In this document: piece by piece, positions 55,891-64,000 of the stretch
Position numbering within the stretch: the stretch's first letter is position 1
Layout: every line of letters begins with the position of its first letter
Assembly: GCF_030156785.1 (NCBI RefSeq)
Contig: NZ_JASGLW010000002.1
Coordinates: 1 to 64,000 of the forward strand
DNA length: 64,000 bases
Direction of reading: 5' to 3'
Source of the DNA: Methanohalophilus sp.
Lineage (GTDB): Archaea; Halobacteriota; Methanosarcinia; Methanosarcinales; Methanosarcinaceae
Position numbers and translations under genes: made by a program
Notes under the pieces: model-generated
Database searches by the model: none
What the model was told of the DNA's origin: nothing
The model's input: only the letters and a program-made list of their open reading frames with translations

Positions 55891-56546
55891 TTCCCAAATC
55901 TCCGCTGGCGGTTCTGGAAGTCACGGATTATTCTCAGAAGATCTATTTTTCTGAAACTTTCCCAGTTGACATCAGTAAAAAATAATTCCGCGTATACGGA
56001 TTGCCAAATGAGAAAATCAGAAAGATGCTTTCCCCCTGCACGTATTATTAGATCAGGTTCCGTCTTGATTGTTAGATTGTTTTCTATGGATTTTTCAGTT
56101 ATTTCATCAGGCTGAAGTTCGCCGATCTCAACTTTTTCAAGAAGGCTTCTAACAGCATGTGTGAGTTCCTTTTTTCCCCCGAATCCTACGAGAATGTTGA
56201 TTAAAGGTTGTTTGCTCCCATCTTTTGCCACAAGAGTCCCTTTGGAATTGTAAATTGCATATTCTGTTTTCAGGGGCATGGTGGCAAACATTTGTCGGAG
56301 GGTATCAGCAAGCTTGCTTTCCATCTTTTCTTGTAGCTGAGGAACCGTATCGAGAACATCAATGTAGATGCTGATTTCAATAAATCCTATCTTTAAACTC
56401 CAGTTAATGAAATCCTTAAGCTTGTTAGTGCCATGATTTTTCAGGATATCTGTTTCTGCGAGAACTACAGCAATATGCTCAGGAATCTTCTTTCCTGGTT
56501 TCATTACTGTATTCTGAAGGTGTTTTTCGTAGATTCTCCTTAGCAC
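55887..56546 (-). CDS. cis-Prenyltransferase homologue lacking the usual active-site motif
   Basis: The 219-residue product is related to undecaprenyl diphosphate synthase. The C-terminal motifs are intact in form (DLIIRAGGKHLSDFLIWQ, AELFFTDVNWESF). The N-terminal motif that in active enzymes reads MDGNxRW is replaced by HIAVVLAETDILKN, so the catalytic Asp and phosphate-binding Arg are missing. This pattern recalls the non-catalytic subunit (NgBR/Nus1) of two-part enzymes; a heteromeric cis-prenyltransferase is known in Methanosarcina mazei. Role: probably glycosyl carrier lipid synthesis. Confidence 0.72.
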   Translation of the reverse strand: MLRRIYEKHLQNTVMKPGKKIPEHIAVVLAETDILKNHGTNKLKDFINWSLKIGFIEISIYIDVLDTVPQLQEKMESKLADTLRQMFATMPLKTEYAIYNSKGTLVAKDGSKQPLINILVGFGGKKELTHAVRSLLEKVEIGELQPDEITEKSIENNLTIKTEPDLIIRAGGKHLSDFLIWQSVYAELFFTDVNWESFRKIDLLRIIRDFQNRQRRFGK

Positions 56547-56566
56547 GGTACTTAACTCCGCTATCC

Positions 56567-57751
56567 TTAACGGGCAGTTGATACAATTTTAATGACATCT
56601 CCATCCTGTAATTCGTGTTTTTCCCCGAGTCTCATTTTCGTGCGTCCGTCAACTGCATAGAGGAACGCTTTCCCTATGTCTGTATGAACACGATAGGCGA
56701 GGTCATGGGCTGTTGAGCCGCGTTTCATTAGATAGGCATCGGGAAGCATGTTTTCATTTGTGTCTGTCCAGTGGGTCTCGTCTTCCACAGGGTAGACAAC
56801 AATCAGGTCAAGCAGCTCAAAAACTGCTTTATCTATGCATTCCTGCACACCGCAGCCATTGGGCCTGTGTGCCCTCATGAATGCCTTGAGACTTTCCAGC
56901 CCTCTCTTTTGTTTCTCATCGAGATCCTCGGAAATTATGTTGAAATCCTCGTTCCCTGGAATGTAATCAATAAGTTTCTGTTTTGCAGCATTTCGAAGGG
57001 CTAGTTCGGCCGCAGCACTTGTAGGTACCACAATGAGATCGAGTTCACTGAGCTTTTTCAGGTTTTTAGGTGGAGCAATATCCATCTTGTTGGCTGCGAT
57101 CATTATGGGTTTGCTGAGTGTCCGTATGTGTTCACAAAGTTCGACAAGTTCGTTTTCTCCCCATTTTTCGTAGTTATCATCCTTGTACTGGCAGAGAGCT
57201 CTGTGTACATCACTTTCGCAGACACCTGCTCCCATGAGCTGTCCGGCGATTGCCTGTTCGGGTTTGAGCCCTTCAGCCTTTATTTTTCGTGCGAGTCTCA
57301 ACCAGTTGCGGTTAAGGATGCCTGCCATCCACATGGTAATTTCGTGGTTGAGGAAGTCAACATCCACAAGAGGATCGTGGCTATCGATATCTCCGGGATT
57401 GCCTTCGATGTCAGTGCTTCCGGAGGCGTCGATTACGTGGATAATTGCCTGTGCCTGCCGCAATTCGTCAAGGAAGGCGTTACCCAATCCGCGCCCCTTG
57501 TGTGCATCCGGAACTAATCCCGCAACATCGATTATCTCTATGGGGACGTAGCGCACACCGTTGTTGCATTTGCCGCAGGGTTTGCCTTTCTCGGTGCAGG
57601 GGCAGGTAGTGCGCACATACGTAACACCGCGGTTGGCGTTGATGGTTGTGAACGGATAGTTTGCAATTTCCACATCAGCCAGCGTGGCAGCTTTGAAAAA
57701 TGTTGATTTTCCGGCATTAGGTTTGCCGGCGAGGCCTATGGTCATTGTCAT
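56567..57751 (-). CDS. OBG/YchF-type GTP-binding protein with TGS domain
   Basis: The 394-residue protein has G1 GLAGKPNAGKST, G3 DVAGLV and G4 ANKMD motifs, a helical insertion, and a C-terminal TGS domain (VYPVEDETHW ... GRTKMRLGEKHELQDGDVIKI). A cysteine-rich insert (CPCTEKGKPCGKCNNG, near 52-65) lies in the switch region, as in the archaeal YGR210-like branch. These GTPases bind ribosomes and act in translation control. It is the first gene of the leftward run towards the MBL gene. Confidence 0.9.
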   Translation of the reverse strand: MTMTIGLAGKPNAGKSTFFKAATLADVEIANYPFTTINANRGVTYVRTTCPCTEKGKPCGKCNNGVRYVPIEIIDVAGLVPDAHKGRGLGNAFLDELRQAQAIIHVIDASGSTDIEGNPGDIDSHDPLVDVDFLNHEITMWMAGILNRNWLRLARKIKAEGLKPEQAIAGQLMGAGVCESDVHRALCQYKDDNYEKWGENELVELCEHIRTLSKPIMIAANKMDIAPPKNLKKLSELDLIVVPTSAAAELALRNAAKQKLIDYIPGNEDFNIISEDLDEKQKRGLESLKAFMRAHRPNGCGVQECIDKAVFELLDLIVVYPVEDETHWTDTNENMLPDAYLMKRGSTAHDLAYRVHTDIGKAFLYAVDGRTKMRLGEKHELQDGDVIKIVSTAR

Positions 57752-57848
57752 ACTAATCCTTCATACTTTGCATGCATTTAATTCTTATCTATTTTCTCAG
57801 CTCATCAGCAAGCTTTATATCTGAAAAACATGTACAACATCAAAGCGT

Positions 57849-57920
57849 GTCCCGGTAGGGTAGCGGATATCCTTGAGGCCTGCGGAGCCTTAGACCCGAG
57901 TTCAAGTCTCGGTCGGGACG
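57849..57920 (+). tRNA. tRNA-Arg (anticodon GCG)
   Basis: The 72-nt sequence folds as a cloverleaf. The acceptor is GTCCCGG with TCGGGAC (one G-U), discriminator G73. The D-arm contains AGCGGATA, and the anticodon stem is GAGGC with GCCTT. The anticodon loop CTGCGGA has anticodon GCG after U33. The T-arm is CCGAG-TTCAAGT-CTCGG. No CCA is encoded and no intron is seen. It reads CGC and CGU. Confidence 0.92.
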
Positions 57921-58237
57921 CTTTAACTTATTTTTGTGAGTACCTCTATTATTTTTGTAAATCATACTCGTAATATTGTTTTTATATTTATCAAAAAAGT
58001 CTTCATCCTTTATGGCACCCACCTTATTTCTTCCTATCTCCGCAGCTTTATACAAACATAATATGTTCCCATGTTCCCGCACATTTGAGGAGTATTTGGA
58101 AACACCGCCTGCTTTTTCCATTTATGTAATCCCAACTTGCATGGCAATTTAATGAAAAATCCTGTACAGTTAACCCCTTTTAAATTAGTATATTTTTCCT
58201 TTTCCATCCTATTTGTCATTGGGGCAGATAAGCAATG

Positions 58238-58246
58238 TTTATATAG
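58238..58246 (+). promoter_or_regulatory. TATA box and structured 5' leader of the thermosome gene
   Basis: TTTATATAG at 58238-58246 places the transcript start near 58270, about 70 bases before the start codon. The leader opens with a potential hairpin (ACCC-TAC-GGGT, 58279-58289, flanked by AGCA and GCT). A strong GGAGGT ribosome site lies at 58329-58334. Confidence 0.55.
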
Positions 58247-58341
58247 AAGTTCATTCATTTAGAACGAGCAGAGCATGTACCCTACGGGTGCTATGTCAGT
58301 ACTATAATAATCACTATATTATTTATCAGGAGGTCAGAATT

Positions 58342-59967
58342 TTGGTAGGATATATGGCAGGACAGCCAATTTACATTTTAGCAGACGGTAGTAAAGTAAC
58401 ACGAGGTAGGGATGCACAGAGCAACAACATCCTCGCAGGAAAAGCTGTGGCAAACGCAGTACGTACAACCCTTGGTCCCAAAGGCATGGATAAAATGCTC
58501 GTGGACAGCATGGGTGACGTTGTAATTACTAACGATGGTGCAACCATTCTTAAGGAGATGGACATCGAACACCCTGCAGCAAAAATGATTGTTGAAGTGT
58601 CCAAGACCCAGGATTCAGAGGTTGGTGACGGAACAACCACCGCTGCAGTAATTGCCGGTGCACTTCTTGAAAATGCAGAAGAACTCACCAACAAAGGCAT
58701 TCATCCGACAATCATCTCAACCGGATACAGGGAAGCATCCAAAAAGGCTATTAAAATCCTTAATGATATTGCAATTTCAGTTTCGCCTGATGATGACGAA
58801 GCCCTGAAAAAGATTGCATCCACTGCAATTACCGGAAAAGGTGCTGAGAATTACAAGGAAAAACTTTCTGAACTCGCTGTTGACGCAGTGAAAATGATTG
58901 TGGAGGAGACTGAGGACGGGCTTGTAGCTGATGTTACTAACATCAAGGTGGAAAAGCAGGCAGGAGCAAGCATCAAGGAATCTCATCTTGTAAAAGGTCT
59001 TGTTATTGACAAAGTACGTACCCATCCCAACATGCCTGAAAAGATCGAAGGTGCAAAAATCCTTGCGCTCAGCATCCCTATTGAATTCCGCAAGACTGAA
59101 ATGGATGCTGAAATCAAGATAACTTCTCCTGAACAGATGCAGATGTTCCTTGATCAGGAAGAGAAAATGGTCAAGGAAATGGCTGACAAGATTATCGCAA
59201 GCGGTGCAAATGTTGTCTTTAGCCAGAAAGGAATTGATGATCTGGCACAGTATTATCTTGAGAAAGCCGGAGTATATGCTGTCAGAAGGGTAAAGAAGAG
59301 CGACATCAAGAGAATATGTGAAGCAACAGGTGCAACCAATATACAGGATATTGATGAAATCACTCCTGAAGATCTCGGTGAAGCCGATGTGGTTGAGGAA
59401 CGTGACATTAAAGGCACCAAGATGACTTACATCACAGGCTGCAAAGAGAAAAAGGCAGTCACTGTAATTCTTCATGGTGGAACCGAACACGTCGTAGCTT
59501 CCCTCCAGCGTGCAATGGATGATGCACTTCACGTTGTAAGTGTAGCACTCGAAGACGGCAATGTAGTTGCCGGCGGCGGGGCTCCGGAAGTTGAATTATC
59601 CTTGCGTCTCAACGAATATGCAGCAAGTCTCAAAGGAAGGCAGCAGCTCGCAGTAAGCAAGTTTGCCGAAGCACTTGAAACAATTCCAGAAACCCTTGCT
59701 GAGAACTCAGGACTCGATCCAATTGACAAACTTGTTGAACTTCGCTCACAGCACGAGGAAGGCAACAAGAATGCAGGTCTTAATGTCTACACAGGTAAGG
59801 TTGTAGACATGTGGGACGCAGATGTTATTGAACCACTCCGCATTAAGGTACAGGCTATCGAGTCTGCAACGGAAGCAGCTGTGATGATCATGAGAATTGA
59901 TGACGTAGTTGCAGCTTCTCCAAATGAAGCAGGTCCTACACCTGAAATGCCTGATATGGATATGTGA
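58342..59967 (+). CDS. Thermosome subunit (group II chaperonin)
   Basis: The thermosome folds proteins in a double-ring chamber. The 541-residue protein has the ATP-binding [20 protein letters not shown] and [15 protein letters not shown], the [16 protein letters not shown] motif, and the C-terminal [13 protein letters not shown] with an acidic and methionine-rich tail (MPDMDM). The GGAGGT ribosome site is ideally spaced for the TTG at 58342; the ATG at 58354 (MAGQPIY) is the alternative and matches family starts. Confidence 0.96.
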   Translation: MVGYMAGQPIYILADGSKVTRGRDAQSNNILAGKAVANAVRTTLGPKGMDKMLVDSMGDVVITNDGATILKEMDIEHPAAKMIVEVSKTQDSEVGDGTTTAAVIAGALLENAEELTNKGIHPTIISTGYREASKKAIKILNDIAISVSPDDDEALKKIASTAITGKGAENYKEKLSELAVDAVKMIVEETEDGLVADVTNIKVEKQAGASIKESHLVKGLVIDKVRTHPNMPEKIEGAKILALSIPIEFRKTEMDAEIKITSPEQMQMFLDQEEKMVKEMADKIIASGANVVFSQKGIDDLAQYYLEKAGVYAVRRVKKSDIKRICEATGATNIQDIDEITPEDLGEADVVEERDIKGTKMTYITGCKEKKAVTVILHGGTEHVVASLQRAMDDALHVVSVALEDGNVVAGGGAPEVELSLRLNEYAASLKGRQQLAVSKFAEALETIPETLAENSGLDPIDKLVELRSQHEEGNKNAGLNVYTGKVVDMWDADVIEPLRIKVQAIESATEAAVMIMRIDDVVAASPNEAGPTPEMPDMDM

Positions 59968-60021
59968 TGTGGCTCACAAAGCCCATCACTCTCTTTTTTT
60001 AATCTAAAGGTCTCAAAACAA

Positions 60022-60030
60022 AATTATATA
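60022..60030 (+). promoter_or_regulatory. TATA box of the biotin transporter operon
   Basis: AATTATATA at 60022-60030 is centred about 27-30 bp before the bioY ATG at 60056, so transcription should start within a few bases of the ATG. No ribosome site precedes it, consistent with a leaderless first gene. Confidence 0.5.
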
Positions 60031-60055
60031 TTACTTGTTAACCAATAACTCCGCA

Positions 60056-60604
60056 ATGGTTGACATCGTTGTAAATTCATCTGAACGTATACGTAAAATG
60101 GTCTATGCTTCCCTGTTTGCATCAATGAGTTCAGTAGGGGCCTACATGGTAATCCCAATAGGTGGGCCGGTTCCGATAACCCTTCAGTTATTGTTTGTAT
60201 TCTTTGCGGGGGCATTCTTAGGTGCTCGTTGGGGTATGACCAGCATGCTTGTTTACCTTCTTCTTGGAATTGCAGGACTCCCTGTTTTTGCCGGAGGTGC
60301 AGCAGGGTTGGGTGTGCTTCTTGGTCCCACAGGTGGTTACTTGTTAGGATTTGTGGCAGCAGCCTATGTGATAGGTTATCTGGTAGAGCATTTCCCCACC
60401 AAATCATTTTTCCGTGTTTCACTCTATTTCCTTGCGGGAATGGTTACAATTTACGTATTTGGCTATCTGCAGCTTATTTATGTGGCATCCCTCACCCCCA
60501 AGGAAGCATTCATTATAGGGATAGCTCCGTTTATACTTCTTGATGCCATTAAGGCGATCGCTGCGGCCGTATTGTTTACACACTTGGATATGAGCTATGA
60601 TTGA
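60056..60604 (+). CDS. bioY: BioY-family biotin-binding S component of an ECF transporter
   Basis: BioY is the membrane S component that binds biotin. The 182-residue protein has five to six hydrophobic helices and the family motifs GGPVPITLQ, GARWG, and LLGPTGGYLLGF. It is followed by two ATPase genes and the T component, giving a complete ECF module. An upstream TTG at 60035 is open, but the TATA box position fits the ATG at 60056. The last eight bases overlap ecfA1. Confidence 0.93.
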   Translation: MVDIVVNSSERIRKMVYASLFASMSSVGAYMVIPIGGPVPITLQLLFVFFAGAFLGARWGMTSMLVYLLLGIAGLPVFAGGAAGLGVLLGPTGGYLLGFVAAAYVIGYLVEHFPTKSFFRVSLYFLAGMVTIYVFGYLQLIYVASLTPKEAFIIGIAPFILLDAIKAIAAAVLFTHLDMSYD

Positions 60605-61406
60605 AACAAAAAATCTGTCATTTCGGTATTCTGGGGATGATTACATCCTCAGGAATATAAATATTAAGATAACAACCGGTGAATATGTTGCAATTGTGGG
60701 GGAGAACGGTAGTGGTAAATCAACTCTGGCGCGACATCTCAACGGCTTGTTGATTCCTACTGAAGGTTCTGTGAACGTTTTTGGAATGAACACGGCTGAT
60801 AAATCCTGCTTGCAGCAAATCCGTCAGACAGTAGGAATGGTTTTTCAGGATCCAATGACACAATTTGTAGGTGCTACGGTTTGGGAAGACGTCGCTTTTG
60901 GGCCATCAAACCTCTGCTTTCCCCGGAAGGAAATGCTTGAAGCTATTGAGTCATCACTTGCAAGTGTTGGAATGGATATGTTCAAAAAGAGATCCCCTTC
61001 CCAGCTCAGCGGTGGCCAGATGCAGCTGGCTGCAATTGCAGGAGTATTGGCAATGAAACCAAAATGCCTGGTTTTTGATGAATCGGTTTCAATGCTTGAT
61101 TCAGATACCAAAGAAAAAATAATTTCCGTAATCAGAAAATTGCATTCCGAAGGAAAAACTATCATCCAAATTGCTCACAATCTGGATGAAATAAACCACG
61201 CTGAGAGGGTTATTGCTCTGAAAAACGGTGAGGTTTTCTATGACGGGAAAATGGAACCTTTTCTTGGAGATTAGATCTTCTGGGAAGCAGGTCTGGAAAT
61301 ACCTCCCATTATGGAACTTTCCCTGAGACTCAAGCAGGCAGGTATTGTTGAAAATATATCATGTGATGTGAATGTATTGGTGGAGGGCATATGCCGATTC
61401 AGGTAA
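60597..61406 (+). CDS. ecfA1: ECF transporter ATPase EcfA1, with in-frame TAG
   Basis: Reading across the TAG at 61272-61274 gives a 269-residue ATPase. Walker A is GENGSGKST, the Q-loop region FQDPMTQFVGATVWEDVAFG, signature LSGGQ and Walker B CLVFDES. The 43 codons after the TAG (codon 226), IFWEAGLEIPPIMELSLRL and onward, match the C-terminal segment (GL-x-x-P-x-x-x-x-L) found in other CbiO/EcfA proteins. They end in TAA at 61404 inside the start of ecfA2. If TAG were a stop, the ATPase would lack this segment and leave an odd 116-base gap. UAG decoding, probably as pyrrolysine, is likely. Confidence 0.85.
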
Positions 61407-62203
61407 AAAACATAAGCTTTTCCTATTCAAATGATAAACCGGTGCTATCCGGCATTTCTATTTGTCTGAACAGGGGTGAAGTCTCCGGGCTTATGGGAGA
61501 CATTGGTTCTGGCAAATCCACGCTTATCAGACATCTCAATGGGTTGCTACTACCAGATAGTGGGTTGGTTATAGTGGATGATATTCCTGCATCTAATAAA
61601 AAAGCCAGAAAGCTTGTTGGTGTTCTTTTCCAGCACCCTTCCAGACAGTTGTTTGAACAAACTGTTTTCGATGACATCGCATTCGGTCCGAAAAATTATG
61701 GTTTAAAAGGGAATGACCTCAAAAAAACAGTCTTTGAAGCTGCAGATCTTGTGGGTCTGGGAAAAGAGTTGCTTGATCTTTCACCTCACAGGTTGAGTGG
61801 TGGCGAGAAAAAACTTGCATGTTTTGCAGGTATAATTGCCTGTTCACCTCGCTATTTGATTCTTGACGAACCTTTCAGTGGATTGGATAGTGTTTCCCGA
61901 AGCAGGATGGTAAATAGCATTGTAAAGTTGAAAGCAAGTGGATGTGGGATTTTAATAGCATCCCATCATTTTGATACATTTGTCGGGTTAGTTGACAGGA
62001 TTCTATTCCTTGAAAATGGGGGAATTGTTTATGACGGATCTCCAGAGTCCTTTGCTTCAGATTACCCTTTGCAATCTTCCACAATTGCTGCATTGATTTC
62101 CGTATTGCAAAGAAAGGGTATAGACATATCTCCTACGGATTTCACAGTTGAAAAAGCATTTGAAGCAATTCTCTCTGCCTGTAAAAAGGAGGGCACTGGA
62201 TGA
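61391..62203 (+). CDS. ecfA2: ECF transporter ATPase EcfA2
   Basis: The 270-residue ABC ATPase has Walker A GDIGSGKST, Q-loop FQHPSRQLFEQTVFDDIAFGP, signature LSGGEKK and Walker B YLILDEPFSGLD. It pairs with EcfA1 to drive the T component. It is complete without any internal TAG. Its ATG overlaps the read-through end of ecfA1, has GGAGGG before it, and its stop overlaps ecfT (ATGA). Confidence 0.94.
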   Translation: MPIQVKNISFSYSNDKPVLSGISICLNRGEVSGLMGDIGSGKSTLIRHLNGLLLPDSGLVIVDDIPASNKKARKLVGVLFQHPSRQLFEQTVFDDIAFGPKNYGLKGNDLKKTVFEAADLVGLGKELLDLSPHRLSGGEKKLACFAGIIACSPRYLILDEPFSGLDSVSRSRMVNSIVKLKASGCGILIASHHFDTFVGLVDRILFLENGGIVYDGSPESFASDYPLQSSTIAALISVLQRKGIDISPTDFTVEKAFEAILSACKKEGTG

Positions 62204-62976
62204 GAAAATATGATTTTTTTGGGTTTGTTATAAGCAACTCATTTGTTCATAAACTAGATCCAAGAGCCAAGCTTTTTGCCCTTATTGGATTAAGCATTTT
62301 AATATTCAGGATATCGGCATTTCAGAATCTGCTTTTTCCTTTAACCATCTTCATTATGGCAGCATATTTTTCCGGGACATCGATAAAGAGACATGTTTTG
62401 TCTGTCCGTCCACTAATTCCGTTTCTTATTGCCATCTTCTTGTTCCATTTTCTGCTGACCCCGGGTCAGGAATCAATTGGATTCTAGTGTTTTTCGATTT
62501 CGATTGAAGGACTACTCAGCGGCTTCCTTGTGATAGGACGCTTTATTCTGCTGCTTCTTTTTGCTTCTCTCTTTTCAGCAACGACTTCTCCTGCAATGCT
62601 TGCGCAGGCAATTGAAGCAATTTTAAAACCAATCCCCGTCCACCGGCTGGGGGTGACAACTTCTGAAATTGCCACAATGATGGCATTATCAATGAATTTG
62701 TTTCCGCTTCTTTTGCATTATATGGAAGAAGTCAGGGATGCCCAGCTTTCAAGGGGTTTAGGAAATAAGTTCATGATATCCGGAATATTTTCTCTAATAA
62801 TTCCTTTTTTTTCAGGAAGCATGAGACTGGCAGATGATATCTCAGTTGCGATGGAAAGTCGATGCTATCATGGCGGGTTAAGAACACAACTCTATGAAAT
62901 GAAATATAAAAATACAGACTATGGCTTAACTGCTCTCACAGCCATAATATTATTGATGTCAGTTTTTTATTTATGA
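62200..62976 (+). CDS. ecfT: ECF transporter T component EcfT, with in-frame TAG
   Basis: Reading across the TAG at 62485-62487 (codon 96) gives a 258-residue protein, the normal EcfT length. Before the TAG are FVHKLDPRAKLFALIGLSIL and two helices; after it are IEGLLSGFLVIGRFILLLL, TTSPAML, and the two coupling motifs EVRDAQLSRGL and MESRCYHGGLR that bind the ATPases. All key motifs lie on the distal side, so a stop at TAG would give a useless protein. The frame is unbroken otherwise. Pyrrolysine or UAG suppression is likely. Confidence 0.85.
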
Positions 62977-63088
62977 TGAAGATTGATTTTGGTAGATAGT
63001 ATTTTGTTCGGAGTGGTTTGTGCTCCTACATAATTCGATGTCAGCAGGCTTTATTTTTGAAGTTCACAGCGATGAGACAATACGGAAT

Positions 63089-63098
63089 CTTTATATAG
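63089..63098 (+). promoter_or_regulatory. TATA box of the hydantoinase-family gene
   Basis: CTTTATATAG at 63089-63098 is a strong archaeal TATA element; the transcript should begin near 63120, leaving a leader of about 50 bases with GGAA before the ATG at 63170. Confidence 0.5.
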
Positions 63099-63169
63099 TG
63101 AGCATTTGATGGTATCTCTCTGCCGCATATAATTAAATCAAACTGATCCAAAAAAAGGAATTGTCTTTT

Positions 63170-64000
63170 ATGGTATATAGTCTTGGGATTGACGCAGGTG
63201 GTACCTATACTGATGCCGTTTTGTTAAATGACGATGATAATACTATTGTTGCTACAAACAAGGCATTAACAAGTTATCCAGATCCTATCGAGGGAATAAA
63301 AAACGCAATTAATGGGATTGATCCGAATCTACTAAAAGATGTAAGAATTGTATCTGTATCCACAACTCTTTCTACAAATACAATTCTTGAAGGGACTGGA
63401 TTTCCGGTAGCTCTCATACTCATTGGTAACTACGATATTAAACAGGAGCTTCCAACACCATATTATGTAAAAGTTGCAGGCGGTCACAATCACAATGGTG
63501 TGGAACAAGAAGCTCTTGATGAAGCAGGGATACGTAAGTTTGCTGGAGAAGTTAAGGATAAAGTCTCAGCATTTGCAATCTCTTCTTTTTTCAGTATACG
63601 CAACCCGGAGCACGAAGAAAAAGCAAAGGAAATTGTTCGGGAAGTCACAGGTCATCCGGTAGTATGTGCACATGAGTTATCTCTTGATCTCGGTGCATTT
63701 GAAAGGGCAACGACTGCATTTTTCAATGCTCAGCTGCTTCCAATCACGGAAAAATTCATGGAAACGGTTGAGAAGGATATAAAGAGTCGTGGGATTTCTC
63801 CAAAAATATTCATGCTTAAGTGTGATGGATCCGTAATTGGCATCAAGAGTGCCCTCGAAAAACCAATCGAATCTGTTTTTTCAGGACCAGCAGGAAGTCT
63901 TGTAGGTGCTTCTTTCCTTAGCGGAAAAGACACTTGTGCAGTCATCGATGTTGGCGGAACCAGCACGGATATATCAGTAATACAAAACGGTGTTCCTGAG
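63170..64000 (+). CDS. Hydantoinase/oxoprolinase-family protein, partial (runs off the window)
   Basis: The first 277 codons of a gene cut by the window edge. The N-terminus YSLGIDAGGTYTDAVLL is the phosphate-binding motif of the actin-like ATPase fold in hydantoinase A and acetone carboxylase families. Further motifs are STTLSTNTILEG, HELSLDLGAFERATTAFFNA, FSGPAGSLVGA and AVIDVGGTSTDIS. It may hydrolyse a cyclic amide or carboxylate; methanogens carry uncharacterised members. The frame is open to the last base. Confidence 0.85.
   Translation, partial: MVYSLGIDAGGTYTDAVLLNDDDNTIVATNKALTSYPDPIEGIKNAINGIDPNLLKDVRIVSVSTTLSTNTILEGTGFPVALILIGNYDIKQELPTPYYVKVAGGHNHNGVEQEALDEAGIRKFAGEVKDKVSAFAISSFFSIRNPEHEEKAKEIVREVTGHPVVCAHELSLDLGAFERATTAFFNAQLLPITEKFMETVEKDIKSRGISPKIFMLKCDGSVIGIKSALEKPIESVFSGPAGSLVGASFLSGKDTCAVIDVGGTSTDISVIQNGVPE

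Noticed and set aside
57840-58121. Leftward 93-codon open frame across the tRNA
   Set aside because: It is antisense to the tRNA-Arg gene, has no recognisable sequence and no good start.
62200-62976. Pseudogene ecfT (nonsense mutation)
   Set aside because: No other lesion is visible, the operon around it is intact, and the same codon interrupts two other intact genes. A mutation cannot be fully excluded.

Overview
The window is a gene-dense chromosomal segment of a methanogenic euryarchaeon, most likely a member of the Methanosarcinaceae. Archaeal information-processing genes are plentiful: NAC, a PIN/ATPase/KH protein, TiaS, Nob1, archaeal SecE and Spt5, the L11 gene and the L1-L10-L12 operon, thermosome, archaeal MetG and DtdA. 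The archaeal lipid (mevalonate) genes are present, TATA boxes have archaeal spacing to short or absent leaders, and several in-frame TAG codons look translated, as expected for an organism that encodes pyrrolysine. No CRISPR array, insertion sequence or rRNA operon is visible. One tRNA gene, Arg(GCG), is present.

Layout. 0.3-3 kb: NAC, an A-type Fe-S carrier, an unknown protein and a KaiC-like protein lacking its Walker A lysine. 3-8.8 kb: hisI, a PINA-like ATPase, UDP-glucose dehydrogenase, hisH and a PurM/HypE-like protein. 8.8-12.6 kb: an NfeD protease/stomatin pair, two unknown envelope proteins and a 0.6 kb structured non-coding gap. 12.6-19.3 kb: a DHH phosphoesterase, a GfcR-like regulator, Nob1, NadE, TiaS and an HTH regulator. 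19.3-26 kb: purN, glyA, folD, a dihydropteroate synthase-like gene, metV and purH, which together form a folate-type one-carbon and purine module. 26-33 kb: a PUA/PAPS-reductase/ferredoxin fusion, a Cas4-like protein, and an operon of HTH regulator, HMG-CoA synthase, thiolase, DUF35 protein and a CYTH protein. 33-44 kb: metG, sppA, ribose-1,5-bisphosphate isomerase, an aldehyde dehydrogenase and ThDP enzyme pair, a Trm5-like methyltransferase and dtdA. 43.7-48.3 kb: ftsZ, secE, spt5, L11, L1, L10, L12. 48.4-57.8 kb: a radical SAM protein, a SAM hydrolase, a sodium/solute symporter, a DUF5803-like lipoprotein, an MBL protein, an AAA ATPase, a zinc-ribbon protein, a divergent cis-prenyltransferase homologue and a YchF/OBG-type GTPase. 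57.8-64 kb: tRNA-Arg, thermosome, a biotin ECF transporter operon (bioY-ecfA1-ecfA2-ecfT) and the start of a hydantoinase/oxoprolinase-family gene.

The main discovery is three genes interrupted by an in-frame TAG with the same frame continuing into conserved sequence: the CYTH protein (codon 89), EcfA1 (codon 226) and EcfT (codon 96). Almost every other gene here ends in TGA or TAA; only one ends in TAG. The simplest reading is UAG decoding, presumably as pyrrolysine, outside the methylamine methyltransferases. Two of the sites lie in one biotin-uptake operon, which raises the possibility that biotin uptake depends on UAG decoding. I therefore annotate these as full-length genes across the TAG.
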